From Salinimicrobium flavum (GTDB taxonomy: Bacteria; Bacteroidota; Bacteroidia; Flavobacteriales; Flavobacteriaceae), in the NCBI RefSeq assembly GCF_042684505.1, contig NZ_JBHULT010000008.1, positions 186,001 to 250,000 of the forward strand: a stretch of 64,000 bases of DNA. Reading direction: 5' to 3'. Of this stretch, positions 16,325-25,608 are shown in pieces (the first letter of the stretch is position 1; each line of letters begins with the position of its first letter). The notes beneath the pieces are model-generated. The model was given only the letters and a program-made list of their open reading frames with translations. It had not been told where the DNA came from and searched no databases. A program made the position numbers and the translations under genes.

Positions 16325-17620
16325 ATGAAATCAACCACCTTAAATTCATTGATGAAATATTTCCTGCTCCTCAGTATTACCTTGTTATCTATAAATATCT
16401 CTAGTTCTCAGGAACAAAATAACAAAAAGATCCGATTATATCTGGACTGCCAATCCTACTGTGACAAGGAATTCATTAAAAGAGAAATTCCTTTTGTAGA
16501 TTATGTCAATGATCGTTTTCAGTCTAATGTCTTTATTCTGTCAAATAGCCAGGTAACCGGCAGTGGTGGACGGGAATACAAGTTACAGTTCACCGGAAGG
16601 GAGATCTTTGCAGGTGTAAACGACACGCTGACTTTTGTAAGACAGGCAACCGCGACAGATGATGAAGAAAGACAGCAAATGGTACAGGCCATTAAACTGG
16701 GATTGGTAAGATATCTTGCAAAGACAGAGCAGGGAAAAAAAGTGCAGATAACGGTTGAGCAGGAAGAACAAGAAAGTGAGACCGAAGCTGAGGAGTCGGT
16801 TGAGGATCCCTGGAACCTTTGGGTCTTTAACGCCCGAATCAACGGTTATCTCAACGGTGATAAAAATTATTTCAGTAATAACTTTAGTACTGGATTTACA
16901 GCTTCCCGAATTTCTGAAGACCTAAAGACAACCACCTCCATAAGTTATGGCGTTAACAGAAATCGCTATGGTACGGGGGAAGACGCCATAAAATTTTCAA
17001 ATGAGAATTACAGAGCAAGTAATACCACCGTATGGTCTTTGAACAGCCATTGGTCTGCAGGTGGTTACCTTGAATTTATCAGATCAGATTTTAGTAATTA
17101 CGAAGCTTCCCTGACTCTTACTCCGGCAATTGAATACAACTTCTTTCCCTATTCGGAATCAAACAACAGTTATGTGGGATTGATGTACAAAGCAGGTCCT
17201 TCTTATTTTGAATATGTAGAAGAAACAATCTATTTCGAAACTGAAGAACTCCGGTTTCAGCAGAATCTTTCCCTGGCTGTGAGCCTGAATAAAAAGTGGG
17301 GACAAATTAGCGGTTCGGCAGCTTTTGGGCATTACTTCCATGATTTTTCGAAGAACAAATTAACCTTTTCCGGATATGCAGATCTTAGGTTGTACAAAGG
17401 TCTGTCGTTCAATATTAGCGGTTATTATGCACTGCAACGAGACCAGCTCAATATAGTCAAAGGAGACATCTCAAATGAAGATCTTTTGACCAGGAGAAGA
17501 CAGCTTGACTCCAACTATTCATTTTTTACCAGCTTCGGACTTCGTTACAGGTTTGGATCGATCTTTAACAATGTTGTCAATCCACGTTTTGACGGTGGCG
17601 GTGGCATCATGTTCTTTTAG
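16325..17620 (+). CDS. Outer-membrane beta-barrel protein of unknown function
   Basis: About 430 residues with a signal peptide (MKYFLLLSITLLSINISSSQ). The mature N-terminal part (about 120 residues, KKIRLYLDCQSYCDKEFIKR) is globular with two cysteines, followed by an acidic Glu/Gln linker. The rest alternates aromatic strands (WNLWVFNARINGYLNG, YFSNNFSTGFTASRI) and ends with the glycine-rich GGGGIMFF, consistent with a barrel inserted by the Bam machinery. No transport family is recognised. Starts at 16325 or 16352 are both possible; the promoter position favours 16352. It is isolated from other genes on its strand. Confidence 0.75.
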   Translation: MKSTTLNSLMKYFLLLSITLLSINISSSQEQNNKKIRLYLDCQSYCDKEFIKREIPFVDYVNDRFQSNVFILSNSQVTGSGGREYKLQFTGREIFAGVNDTLTFVRQATATDDEERQQMVQAIKLGLVRYLAKTEQGKKVQITVEQEEQESETEAEESVEDPWNLWVFNARINGYLNGDKNYFSNNFSTGFTASRISEDLKTTTSISYGVNRNRYGTGEDAIKFSNENYRASNTTVWSLNSHWSAGGYLEFIRSDFSNYEASLTLTPAIEYNFFPYSESNNSYVGLMYKAGPSYFEYVEETIYFETEELRFQQNLSLAVSLNKKWGQISGSAAFGHYFHDFSKNKLTFSGYADLRLYKGLSFNISGYYALQRDQLNIVKGDISNEDLLTRRRQLDSNYSFFTSFGLRYRFGSIFNNVVNPRFDGGGGIMFF

Positions 17621-17640
17621 AGGACCAGAGGAGTGAAAGA

Positions 17641-17720
17641 GCCCTGATGGGGAAAACTACATTAACATCCCGTGAAGCGGGATGAATAAGAAGGACAGAG
17701 TGAGAAAGCCCTGAAGGGGC
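17641..17720. repeat. REP-like hairpin cluster next to transposase remnant
   Basis: CATCCCG-TGAAG-CGGGATG (17666-17684) and GCCC-TGAAG-GGGC (17708-17720) are short stem-loops with the same TGAA-type loop; GCCCTGATGGGG at 17641 is a weaker third. Stem-loops of this kind accompany RAYT transposases, and one remnant begins 23 bp further on. Confidence 0.65.
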
Positions 17721-17743
17721 GGAATATAGACTCATCCTAAATA

Positions 17744-18085
17744 TTATTCCCAGACATACTTCTCATTATAGTCGACATTATATTTTTCCAAATATGCCCT
17801 ATACTCCTCCTGAAATGTCTTCTTTCGATGGTGTTCATGTTGATTAGCGATGTAGGAAATGACTCTATCGATTTCAGAAGGTTTTACCGTAAATGCCCCA
17901 TATCCATCCTGCCAGTAGAAGTTGGCATATTCCACTCCTTTAGTTTTAATCCAATTAGAGGAATGCGATTTTAATTTTTCCATAAGTTTCATCAAGGCTA
18001 TCTTCTTTGAAAGCATGCAGAGGATGTGGACATGACTAATGAACCGCGGTGTATAATTTCTCCCGAATAATTTCCTACATTTAAG
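17744..18085 (-). pseudogene. REP-associated tyrosine transposase (RAYT, IS200-like), N-terminally truncated
   Basis: The C-terminal part of a Y1 transposase: the HUH motif is present in SHVHILCMLSKKIAL, followed by SSNWIKTKG, NFYWQDGYGAF, the likely catalytic tyrosine in VISYIANQ, and the usual end KYNVDYNEKYVWE. The frame extends upstream of the first ATG (18016) to 18085 but loses similarity to the family there (KCRKLFGRNYTPRF) and has no start codon, so the N-terminal about 40 residues have been deleted or replaced. A 90-residue product from 18016 would lack the HUH motif. Probably inactive. REP-like hairpins follow its 3' end. Confidence 0.8.
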
Positions 18086-18126
18086 TCATTTACAACACCA
18101 TACTACCAAAAATTTATTCTGATCTT

Positions 18127-18600
18127 ATGAAAAATATAGCATTATTACTTCTTTTTATTTTCATAGTAACCGGCTGCGCTGAAGAGAAGACTGAAGTAGT
18201 TGCCGGGGATGATACAGCCAATGAAGTTTTAAAGGCGTATAACAACATGTATAACTCCTATGCTCAGGGAACAGATGAATTTTTTGATTACTATGAAAAT
18301 GACTTTGTAAGGGTGCCCACTACAGGAGAGGTGCAGAAAGGTGTTGAAGGACCCAGGGCTGAATGGAACGATCTTTTAAAAACACATTCCCTTTATCTGG
18401 AAAAATATGGGGAACCTGAAATTATTTTAAGTGAAAATCAGGTGGTTACTATAGGAGACTACACCGAATATTTTATTGATCGGGAAACAAAAGACAGTGC
18501 CTATAATCGCGGAGTTTATATTGCTGCCTGGAGAAAACAGGACGACGGTTCATGGAAAATATCCATGGATACCTGGCAGGCAGGTCTTGAAAAAAAATAA
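18127..18600 (+). CDS. SnoaL/NTF2-like lipoprotein
   Basis: 157 residues with a lipoprotein signal (LLLFIFIVTGC|AEEK). The mature part looks like a small alpha+beta NTF2-like cone (VLKAYNNMYNSYAQGTDEFF, later GVYIAAWRKQDDGSWKISMD, the typical strand ending these domains). Members bind small ligands or serve as structural lipoproteins; no catalytic residue set is evident. It is expected in the periplasm or at the outer membrane. It starts about 40 bp from the truncated transposase frame on the other strand and is probably transcribed alone. Confidence 0.75.
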   Translation: MKNIALLLLFIFIVTGCAEEKTEVVAGDDTANEVLKAYNNMYNSYAQGTDEFFDYYENDFVRVPTTGEVQKGVEGPRAEWNDLLKTHSLYLEKYGEPEIILSENQVVTIGDYTEYFIDRETKDSAYNRGVYIAAWRKQDDGSWKISMDTWQAGLEKK

Positions 18601-18777
18601 TTTCACCTGTTCCATTTAGATCAATAGGATACTCTCTTAAAATATTTGCTGATTGTTTAGCCTCTCAGCATTGTATTCATAAGTGAAAACTATTAATGTA
18701 TTGGCACAAAAACCCGGGATCTCTTTTTAATTAAGATGAAGCAAATTACCTTCACGCTCTCTTAAAAAACCATTTCC

Positions 18778-20640
18778 ATGAACGAGAAGCAAGTGCTGAA
18801 TTTTGTTGAGAACGTATTAGACAATATGCCGACAGACTGGTTAAGACTAACCACTCATCGCCTGGATATTTATAATGAAGGCCTGGCCAAAACACAATTT
18901 TTGGAACAGTTCGAAGATTTATTTAATAAGAACAACTCTGAACCTTCTGCACTTGCCGGTTTACCCACTGCTTACGATTACATTCGTTTAGGTCATCCCT
19001 TATCATCGGTCCTCGAATGGGCGATCGCTAAATTAAATGATCTAAAACCTGAGAATGTCATCAGTTTTTCATCCAGAACAATTCCGGTTTTAGCAGTTCT
19101 TAGAAAGAATTTATTTAATAATAAAAATACCCGGATACTTTATACCGGGGAATTACCCGATCATTTTGATGCTGAAACCCTAAAACGTGTTTACGGTTAT
19201 AATTTTGAACTGAAACAAATTGAGAATGTAGAGGAAATTCCTGAATTTAATGGCAGTACCGTTTTCATTTCAAATGAGGATGCCGGGCTGTCTGCAGGCC
19301 GAAAATTCGGAGATCCGGACCTCACCCGGGAAATTGACTTTCTTATTAGTGTTCACCCTCACTTCGGAAGTATTTTATTGGTGAATGGGGAGAAAAATGA
19401 TAATTATATTTCAGAAATACAACATGTACGCAGAAGAGAGACCATTGCAATGACCCCGGCTGACTGTTATTCTGCCTTGCAGCAACTAACAGGAAGAGGT
19501 GTTGTTGAGGAAAAAACCAATCCTGAAACAAACAAGGCGAAGGTTGAAGCTTCCATAAGATCTATTACCGGCACTAACTCTAAAGCCCTACTTGCTTCTT
19601 CAGGATTATCCATGCAATATGCGATCATGATGGGACTCATCGATGAAGCGCTTGAAAAACATAAGGGAAAGGCTATTAAAATTATTGTTCCTCCAAATTG
19701 TTACGGTGGTACGAATGACCAGGCCAGGAGAGTTGCTGCCGCCCTGGATAATGTTGAGGTGTTAGATCTTTTGGTGGATGGGAATAATGACATGGTTCTT
19801 AGTATAGATCATGTTTTGGACCGGGTCGCTAAAGAAGATGCCGTTCCTTATATCATCGCTGAAATTCCAACTAACCCAAGAGTTGAAGTTCCCGATCTTC
19901 AGAAATTAAGAGAGGTCTTAAGTAAAGTCCGTAAAACTGCCACCGGGGAAATTGCTATTGATCCTGTTTTTATTTTGGATCAGACCTTTTGTCCTAATGT
20001 CCGGTTTTTAGCTAAAGATGGAATTCTAAGCCCTATCCGCACCATTTCATACGTTAGCGGATCCAAATTCCCGAGCGGCGGAAAATGTACTGCCGGTTAT
20101 TGTGTAGCCAATGAAAAGGCTGAAGCCTCATTGGATAAAATCGAAAAACATCTGGTGCTTTGCGATAATGAGGCTACAGGACTCCAGGTGGAGATTTTGG
20201 CAGAGCAGCTACCTTCAATGAATCAGAGGATAAAAGATGCTTACAGGAATACCCGTGAATTTGTAGATTTTATCAGGGAAACCCTACCGGAGGCGAAGAT
20301 CAATTTTGTTTCAGAAGAATTGGCAGCAGAAGGTTTCACTCCCTCGGTCTTTTCGTTAGATCTTCCAACGAAAGGGAATACTCATGAAGAAAGAGAAGCT
20401 TATAAACGAGCCCTGAATCAAAAATTGATCAATATGATGATCAATGAGATCCCAAATGAGAGCAAATACTGCGTGAGCTACGGGCAATTAAAAGGCTGTT
20501 ACTGGACGATACCCGCTACATCTACCCAGGGAACGACTAAGGAAGCAGATAAGGATTATATCGCACGGGTATCTGTATCTCCCGATCTGGATCTTGAACA
20601 TCACAAAAAAGTTTTTCAGGACTTCGTAGCGCAAATTTGA
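18778..20640 (+). CDS. PLP-dependent Cys/Met metabolism-like enzyme, long form
   Basis: 620 residues. The C-terminal about 400 residues carry the fold-type I core of the cystathionine gamma-synthase/gamma-lyase group: a substrate and cofactor region at 270-310 (SSGLSMQYAIMMGLIDEAL), PLP-ring aspartate D401 in ILDQTF and Schiff-base lysine K430 in SGSKFPSGG. The N-terminal about 240 residues are an extra domain resembling a second, degenerate transferase half, including a TAYDYIRLGHPLSSVLEWA segment. The reaction is probably C-S bond formation or cleavage on an amino acid, but a specific substrate cannot be named. Cytoplasmic. It has its own upstream gap of 177 bp and no close partner gene. 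Confidence 0.78.
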   Translation: MNEKQVLNFVENVLDNMPTDWLRLTTHRLDIYNEGLAKTQFLEQFEDLFNKNNSEPSALAGLPTAYDYIRLGHPLSSVLEWAIAKLNDLKPENVISFSSRTIPVLAVLRKNLFNNKNTRILYTGELPDHFDAETLKRVYGYNFELKQIENVEEIPEFNGSTVFISNEDAGLSAGRKFGDPDLTREIDFLISVHPHFGSILLVNGEKNDNYISEIQHVRRRETIAMTPADCYSALQQLTGRGVVEEKTNPETNKAKVEASIRSITGTNSKALLASSGLSMQYAIMMGLIDEALEKHKGKAIKIIVPPNCYGGTNDQARRVAAALDNVEVLDLLVDGNNDMVLSIDHVLDRVAKEDAVPYIIAEIPTNPRVEVPDLQKLREVLSKVRKTATGEIAIDPVFILDQTFCPNVRFLAKDGILSPIRTISYVSGSKFPSGGKCTAGYCVANEKAEASLDKIEKHLVLCDNEATGLQVEILAEQLPSMNQRIKDAYRNTREFVDFIRETLPEAKINFVSEELAAEGFTPSVFSLDLPTKGNTHEEREAYKRALNQKLINMMINEIPNESKYCVSYGQLKGCYWTIPATSTQGTTKEADKDYIARVSVSPDLDLEHHKKVFQDFVAQI

Positions 20641-21039
20641 TTGTAAATATGGGTATACCTCATAAGCAAAATAAGATTTTATTTTAGGTTAAAATCTAAA
20701 TTAGGAGCCGGAAATGCTCTGCCGGAGGCATTGGAGAGAAATGAAAAATGCGCAGCGCAACAGCGATGGGAGCTTTGTATTTTTAGGCGGCTCATAGGAA
20801 ATCTTATCCTGTGGAGGAAGGCCAAATTCCTAATACCTAAAAACCATTTTTCGTTTTATAACCCATGTAACCAATTAATTACCATACATTTATAGAAGCA
20901 CAACCACATATCTAATGATAAGATCCTTTAGAAGGAAGTAATTCAATAGTTTTCGAAGCTTTGTGGTCAAAAAAAGAGATCAATTAAATGACGGCCATTC
21001 TTACTGTAAAAATGTTAATCAGCATTAATTGGATATATT
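20641..21039. other. Intergenic region with a diverged relative of the 188-bp repeat
   Basis: Nothing coding is seen. At about 20750-20830 the sequence GCGCAACAGCGATGGGAGC followed by CTTTGTATTTTTAGGCGG resembles the middle of the 188-bp unit (ACGCAACGCCGACAGGCGG, CTTTGTATTTTCAGGTGG). A similar arrangement is absent elsewhere in the window. Confidence 0.5.
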
Positions 21040-22242
21040 ATGAAAAAGACCATATTTTTTGTTTTGGCAGCAATCCTGGTTCTGGGATGTCAGCAAAATA
21101 AAACGAAATTAAGCGATTCAAAGACAGTAAGCGATTCAACTTTAAAAACATATTTTGAATCAAGTTCAATTCCTGCAGCCGTTATGGGGACAATCGATGC
21201 AGATGGAAACATGACGTGGTATCATTTCGGGCCTTCTATTTGGGAAGATTCAACCACGGTGATTTCAGAAAATAATATTTTTAGATTGTTTTCAATGACA
21301 AAAGCTATCACCTCTGTGGCTGCATTACAACTTGTAGAAAAAGGGCTGATTGGATTGGATGACCCATTAAACGAATTAATGCCTGAAATGGTTAGCATTC
21401 CAATCCTGACGAAGGAAGGAGATCTTATAAAGTCTGACCAAATTATTACCCTAAGGCACCTGTTAAACAATACCTCTGGATTTGGAAATGTATATTTTTC
21501 GTCCAGGCTTTATAATTTCAATCCTGAAAATTGGGATTACAAAGATAAGCCCCGATTATTCGAACCCGGAACAGCCTATGCTTATGGAACCGGTTTGGAT
21601 TGGGCCGGAAAGGTCATTGAGAAATTGAGTGGACAAGATCTTGAGACTTATTTCCGGGAAAATATTACAGGTCCTTTGAAGATGAATGACACATGGTTTA
21701 ATGTGCCGGCTGACTTGTCCCAAAAAATAGTAACCTTTGGTAGACGGGATTCTTTAGGGATTATTAATGCTTTGGCTCATATTCCTGAAAAACCCGATAC
21801 AGATTATAAAGGAGCAATGGGTCTTTATGGTTCACCAGGTGATTATTTAAAGTTTTTAAACTGTATGCTAAACTTCGGAAAATATGAAGGGGGGCAGTTG
21901 CTAAAAACCGAAACGGCCGAACTGATGTTTGAAGATAGTTTACCAAAAGAAATTAAAATACCTGCAGTTGAACAATTTGATAATGGTGGAATAATAGGAT
22001 TTTCAGGAGAACAAATTGACCAGATGAAAAATGACCGATGGGGGTATGGGTGGTATATTGAAAGTGATGAAAATAGTGATCGACCGGTTAATTCTGTTTA
22101 CTGGGGTGGCGTAAATACTTATTATACCTTAGATCCACAGAATAAAATTGCGTTAGTCTTTTTTGCAAATTACTTTCCTGCCAACGACAAGGAGAGTTAT
22201 GACTTCTACAAATTGTATGAAAAAGAAGTCTATTCACGCTAA
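21040..22242 (+). CDS. Serine hydrolase, class C beta-lactamase family, lipoprotein
   Basis: 400 residues with a lipoprotein signal (FVLAAILVLGC|QQNK). The family motif SxxK appears as S-M-T-K in FRLFSMTKAITSVAALQL, and the Tyr motif as AYAYGTGLDWAGKVIEKLSG. The C-terminal part has the strand GYGWYIESDE and SVYWGGVNTYYTLDP, near where a [HK]xG motif is expected. Members include esterases, D-aminopeptidases and DD-peptidases; true beta-lactamase activity should not be assumed. It should act in the periplasm. It stands alone, with 168 bp to the next gene. Confidence 0.85.
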   Translation: MKKTIFFVLAAILVLGCQQNKTKLSDSKTVSDSTLKTYFESSSIPAAVMGTIDADGNMTWYHFGPSIWEDSTTVISENNIFRLFSMTKAITSVAALQLVEKGLIGLDDPLNELMPEMVSIPILTKEGDLIKSDQIITLRHLLNNTSGFGNVYFSSRLYNFNPENWDYKDKPRLFEPGTAYAYGTGLDWAGKVIEKLSGQDLETYFRENITGPLKMNDTWFNVPADLSQKIVTFGRRDSLGIINALAHIPEKPDTDYKGAMGLYGSPGDYLKFLNCMLNFGKYEGGQLLKTETAELMFEDSLPKEIKIPAVEQFDNGGIIGFSGEQIDQMKNDRWGYGWYIESDENSDRPVNSVYWGGVNTYYTLDPQNKIALVFFANYFPANDKESYDFYKLYEKEVYSR

Positions 22243-22410
22243 TGGGATGTTTGAAAGCACGTCGCCGTGGGTAAAGGAGATTTCTAATTAAGTAATTCTT
22301 TCTGGGTTCATAGGAATGACAAATACCCATAAACCTCAGCACTATTTTTCATTTGTTTTAAGAGTCCACAAATCTAATTTTTATAAATTATGATTTGATA
22401 AAACATATCC

Positions 22411-23085
22411 ATGTTTGGCATAAACGACATCCCGAAATTCCTGCTGGCTTTTTTCCTGGTCCTGCCCCTCATTTCCATTTTGCATGAAGCAGGACATGTC
22501 CTCTTTGCCTGGCTTATGGGCGCGAAAAACATCAGGGTCGTGGTGGGGAGTGGGAAACCTGTCTTGAACATAGGGATCATCGAGATACGCCAATATTACT
22601 TCTGGTATGGCTTCTGCACATTTGAAAATATTGAACGTAAGGAGAAGTTGGCGAACATCCTTATATTTTCCGGAGGTGCACTTTTTAATCTCTTGAGTAC
22701 TATCGCAGTGATCCTGCTTGTGGAGAATGAAATTCTGGAAGCCGGCTTGCTCACCTATCAATTCACTTATTTCTCCATGTATTACGTGTTCTTTGCCCTG
22801 CTGCCTATGCTCTATCCCGGCGGAAACTACAGCGACGGTAAAATGATCCTTGAGCTGTTAAGGAACAAAGAAGAGGTGATAAGGGAGCGAACCTATCGCG
22901 TGAAAAAGAAAACCGAAGAAGAAAAATGGCAGGTTCTGGATCACCACAACAAGTTGATCGAAACCTTCGATAAGGAAGAAAATGCGATGGAAAAAGCCCG
23001 GGAAGTGGCACATGAGCATAGGCCCAGCCGTATCATCAACAGCAAAGGAAAAGAGGTTCAAAATTATCCCAGGATCCCATTATAG
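22411..23085 (+). CDS. M50-like membrane zinc peptidase fused to a DUF2188-like domain
   Basis: 224 residues. The N-terminal part holds the site-2-protease-like motif HEAGH (LISILHEAGHVLFAWLMG) in a membrane helix, further helices, and an NxxDG-like motif (GGNYSDGKMILELL) that in M50 enzymes supplies the third metal ligand. The C-terminal about 50 residues (EEKWQVLDHHNKLIETFDKE, AMEKAREVAHEH) resemble a DUF2188 domain. Both motifs look intact. It may cleave within membranes, or be an inactive scaffold. The stop is at 23085 and the convergent stress-protein gene ends at 23086, so the two abut exactly. Confidence 0.7.
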   Translation: MFGINDIPKFLLAFFLVLPLISILHEAGHVLFAWLMGAKNIRVVVGSGKPVLNIGIIEIRQYYFWYGFCTFENIERKEKLANILIFSGGALFNLLSTIAVILLVENEILEAGLLTYQFTYFSMYYVFFALLPMLYPGGNYSDGKMILELLRNKEEVIRERTYRVKKKTEEEKWQVLDHHNKLIETFDKEENAMEKAREVAHEHRPSRIINSKGKEVQNYPRIPL

Positions 23086-23943
23086 CTACTTTACCACCCA
23101 TAAAGGCACATCCAGGTTGGAATTGAACAACTCCTCGGTTACCGTTCCTACTGCGAAAGGAGAAAAAGTATTTCCGCCTTTATCGGAGACCACCAGCAGG
23201 TCAACTTCTGAATTTCTAAGATTGGCCAGGATCTTTTGGGCAGCTCCCGATTCCCTGCCCATAAAGATCAGCGGCTCAATTGCTTCGGAATAATTCAATT
23301 TCTTCAGGAACTTATCGAATTTTTCCTTCACATGCTTTTCCACCTTGGGACCCATAGATTCCGGAGTGACATAGGGAGAAAATTGAACAGGAACGCTGTA
23401 TACGTGCACCACTTTTAAAAGTACGTCATGCCCCTCCTGAAGTTTTTTGGTTACCGCAAAGACCTTGCGGGAATCTTGCGAAAAATCAGTCCCGGCCCAG
23501 ATAACATCTATCTTTTCACGGGCTGCTGCAGGAATCGCAAGAATATCACAACGCAACAAGCGTAGTAATTTACCACTTACCACCCCTGTTCCTTTTTCAT
23601 GTTTTTTATTCCCCAGAAGGGCAAGATCGATCGCGTATTTTTCCACAATGTACTTAAGCAGAGATTCGCTGTAAGGATCTTCAGAGATGAGTACTTCCCA
23701 GTTTGCAGAAGCCGAAAAATGTGCTTTTACCTTCTCATTGAGTTCGTCCCCAATCACCTCGTCAAGATTCACATCTTTGAGATTTTCTTCAAAAAGTTCA
23801 GATATCTCATATTTCTTGATGTTGTGCACGAAATAAACGTTTTCTGCCTGCAGCCTTTCTGCAATAAAAGATGCATAAGTAATCAGTTTTTCATCTATTG
23901 CTGAAAGGTCCAGGGCTACAAGTATATTTTTGATATTTTTCAT
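23086..23943 (-). CDS. Universal stress protein with two tandem Usp domains
   Basis: 285 residues made of two UspA-like halves (about 1-140 and 150-285). The second has the nucleotide-binding pattern GRESGAAQKILANL then VVSDKGGNTFSPFAVGTVTE; the first is less conserved at that point (LLGNKKHEKGTGVVSGKLLR). Cytoplasmic. The gene is last in an apparent operon: the transporter stop lies 10 bp upstream of its start, and the porin-like gene precedes that. In transporter operons such proteins often bind ATP and modulate the transporter, which is an inference here. Confidence 0.88.
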   Translation of the reverse strand: MKNIKNILVALDLSAIDEKLITYASFIAERLQAENVYFVHNIKKYEISELFEENLKDVNLDEVIGDELNEKVKAHFSASANWEVLISEDPYSESLLKYIVEKYAIDLALLGNKKHEKGTGVVSGKLLRLLRCDILAIPAAAREKIDVIWAGTDFSQDSRKVFAVTKKLQEGHDVLLKVVHVYSVPVQFSPYVTPESMGPKVEKHVKEKFDKFLKKLNYSEAIEPLIFMGRESGAAQKILANLRNSEVDLLVVSDKGGNTFSPFAVGTVTEELFNSNLDVPLWVVK

Positions 23944-23953
23944 AACAATGACA

Positions 23954-25579
23954 TTACCGGTTTTCCTTATTTTGGTTAGTCGCTCTTTTTTTGATGATGT
24001 CTGAGATCACTTCTTCATAGCTCTCCAGTTCCTTCTGGGCCTTTTTCTCCTCAGATTTACGGTGTTCATCCCGTACGCCTATATAAAGCGAATAACACAT
24101 AAACAGGAGGATGAACGCAAACGGAAGACCTGTAACTATAGATGCTGTTTGGAGGGCCTGTAGTCCCCCGCCAATTAAAAGTACAGCCGCAACAGCACCT
24201 TCGGCCACCGCCCAGAAGATCCTTTGCCCCACAGGGGCATCAATTTTACCGCCCGAGGTAAGACTATCTACTACCAGGGATCCCGAATCTGAAGAGGTGA
24301 CAAAAAAGCCTGCGATCAGGATCACAGCTATAACGTTCAATACTACCGCAAAAGGAAAATCTTCCAGGAACACAAACAATGCAGTGGCAACATTATCGTT
24401 AACAGCATTTATAATTGTTTGATCTCCTGAAAGGGCCTGTTGAATCGATGTGCTTCCAAAAGCAGTGATCCAGAAGAAAGTTATGAGCGAAGGCACAATA
24501 AGCACCCCCAGGATAAATTCCCTGATACTACGTCCTTTCGAAATACGAGCAATGAACATGCCCACGAAAGGAGACCAGGCGATCCACCAGCCCCAGTAAA
24601 AAACCGTCCAGGCATTCTGCCAGTTGTTCCCGGTATAACTCTCTGTCCAGGAGGATATTTCCAGAAAACTGAAAAAATAATTTCCGGTATTCTGTACGAA
24701 AGACTGAAAAATAAAGATCGTAGGTCCCAGGACCATCACAAGCAGTAAAAGCAAAACTGCTGTCCTCATGTTCCATTCACTCAGGAATTTCACCCCTTTG
24801 TCCACCCCCAGAACCACAGAGATTGTGGCAATAGCGGTGATTCCTGCAATAAGGCTTACCTGGGTAATGATACCACTGTCTATCCCAAATACATGGGCCA
24901 GCCCTGCAGCTATCTGCTGTACACCCAGCCCTAAAGAGGTGGCCAGGCCAAACACCGTCGCAAGAACCGCAAAAATATCTATGAGATCCCCCCTTTTTCC
25001 GTAGATCTTATCCCCCAGAACAGGATAAAAAACCGAACGAATGGTAAGCGGTAAGCCGTGGGAGTAAGTAAAATAGGCCAGGGAAAGCCCCACCAGGGCG
25101 TAAATCCCCCAGGCGTGAAAACCCCAGTGTAAAAAAGTAAAATTCATGGCTTCCTGAGCCGCCTCTGGGGTACCTCCATCAGTAAGAGGCGGATTCAGGA
25201 AATGCGTTACCGGTTCGGCAATACTCCAGAATAACAATCCAATACCCATTCCCGCACTAAACAGCATGGCAAACCAGGAGATGGTCTTGAATTCAGGTTT
25301 GGCGTCCTTCCCTCCTATGCGAATGTTTCCAAATTTACTGAAGGCCAGGTAAAGCACAAAAACGAGATAGATATTGACACAAAGTACAAAAAACCAGCCG
25401 CCGTTATTGGCCACAAAATTCTGAATGGCGTCAAAATATCCTTCAGCCTGTTCTTTGAAAATCAAAGTGAGAGCAATGCTTATGATAATGATAATAGAAG
25501 AAGTAAAAAAAACCGGACCATTAACTTGTAGTCCCATAATCGACTTTCGCTCATCACTTCTTACAATCTTTTTAGCCAT
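23954..25579 (-). CDS. BCCT family transporter (betaine/choline/carnitine type)
   Basis: 541 residues with about twelve membrane helices. Recognisable BCCT segments are WSIAEPVTHFLNPP, FLHWGFHAWGIYALVGLSLA and YWGWWIAWSPFVGMFIARIS, which contain the aromatic box and the family signature. These carriers import quaternary ammonium or sulfonium solutes coupled to Na+ or H+. The N-terminus carries charged residues (KKIVRSDERKS) before the first helix, and the C-terminal tail has a K/E-rich stretch that in BetP-like carriers senses osmotic stress. It lies between the porin gene (29 bp) and the Usp gene (10 bp), so transport across both membranes may be encoded together. Confidence 0.92.
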   Translation of the reverse strand: MAKKIVRSDERKSIMGLQVNGPVFFTSSIIIIISIALTLIFKEQAEGYFDAIQNFVANNGGWFFVLCVNIYLVFVLYLAFSKFGNIRIGGKDAKPEFKTISWFAMLFSAGMGIGLLFWSIAEPVTHFLNPPLTDGGTPEAAQEAMNFTFLHWGFHAWGIYALVGLSLAYFTYSHGLPLTIRSVFYPVLGDKIYGKRGDLIDIFAVLATVFGLATSLGLGVQQIAAGLAHVFGIDSGIITQVSLIAGITAIATISVVLGVDKGVKFLSEWNMRTAVLLLLLVMVLGPTIFIFQSFVQNTGNYFFSFLEISSWTESYTGNNWQNAWTVFYWGWWIAWSPFVGMFIARISKGRSIREFILGVLIVPSLITFFWITAFGSTSIQQALSGDQTIINAVNDNVATALFVFLEDFPFAVVLNVIAVILIAGFFVTSSDSGSLVVDSLTSGGKIDAPVGQRIFWAVAEGAVAAVLLIGGGLQALQTASIVTGLPFAFILLFMCYSLYIGVRDEHRKSEEKKAQKELESYEEVISDIIKKRATNQNKENR

Positions 25580-25608
25580 GTTCTGTGTCTTTAAATTTAG
25601 TTTCCGTT

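Noticed and set aside
18601..18777. Possible riboswitch before the PLP enzyme
   Set aside because: No conserved core or terminator-like alternative stem could be recognised by eye.
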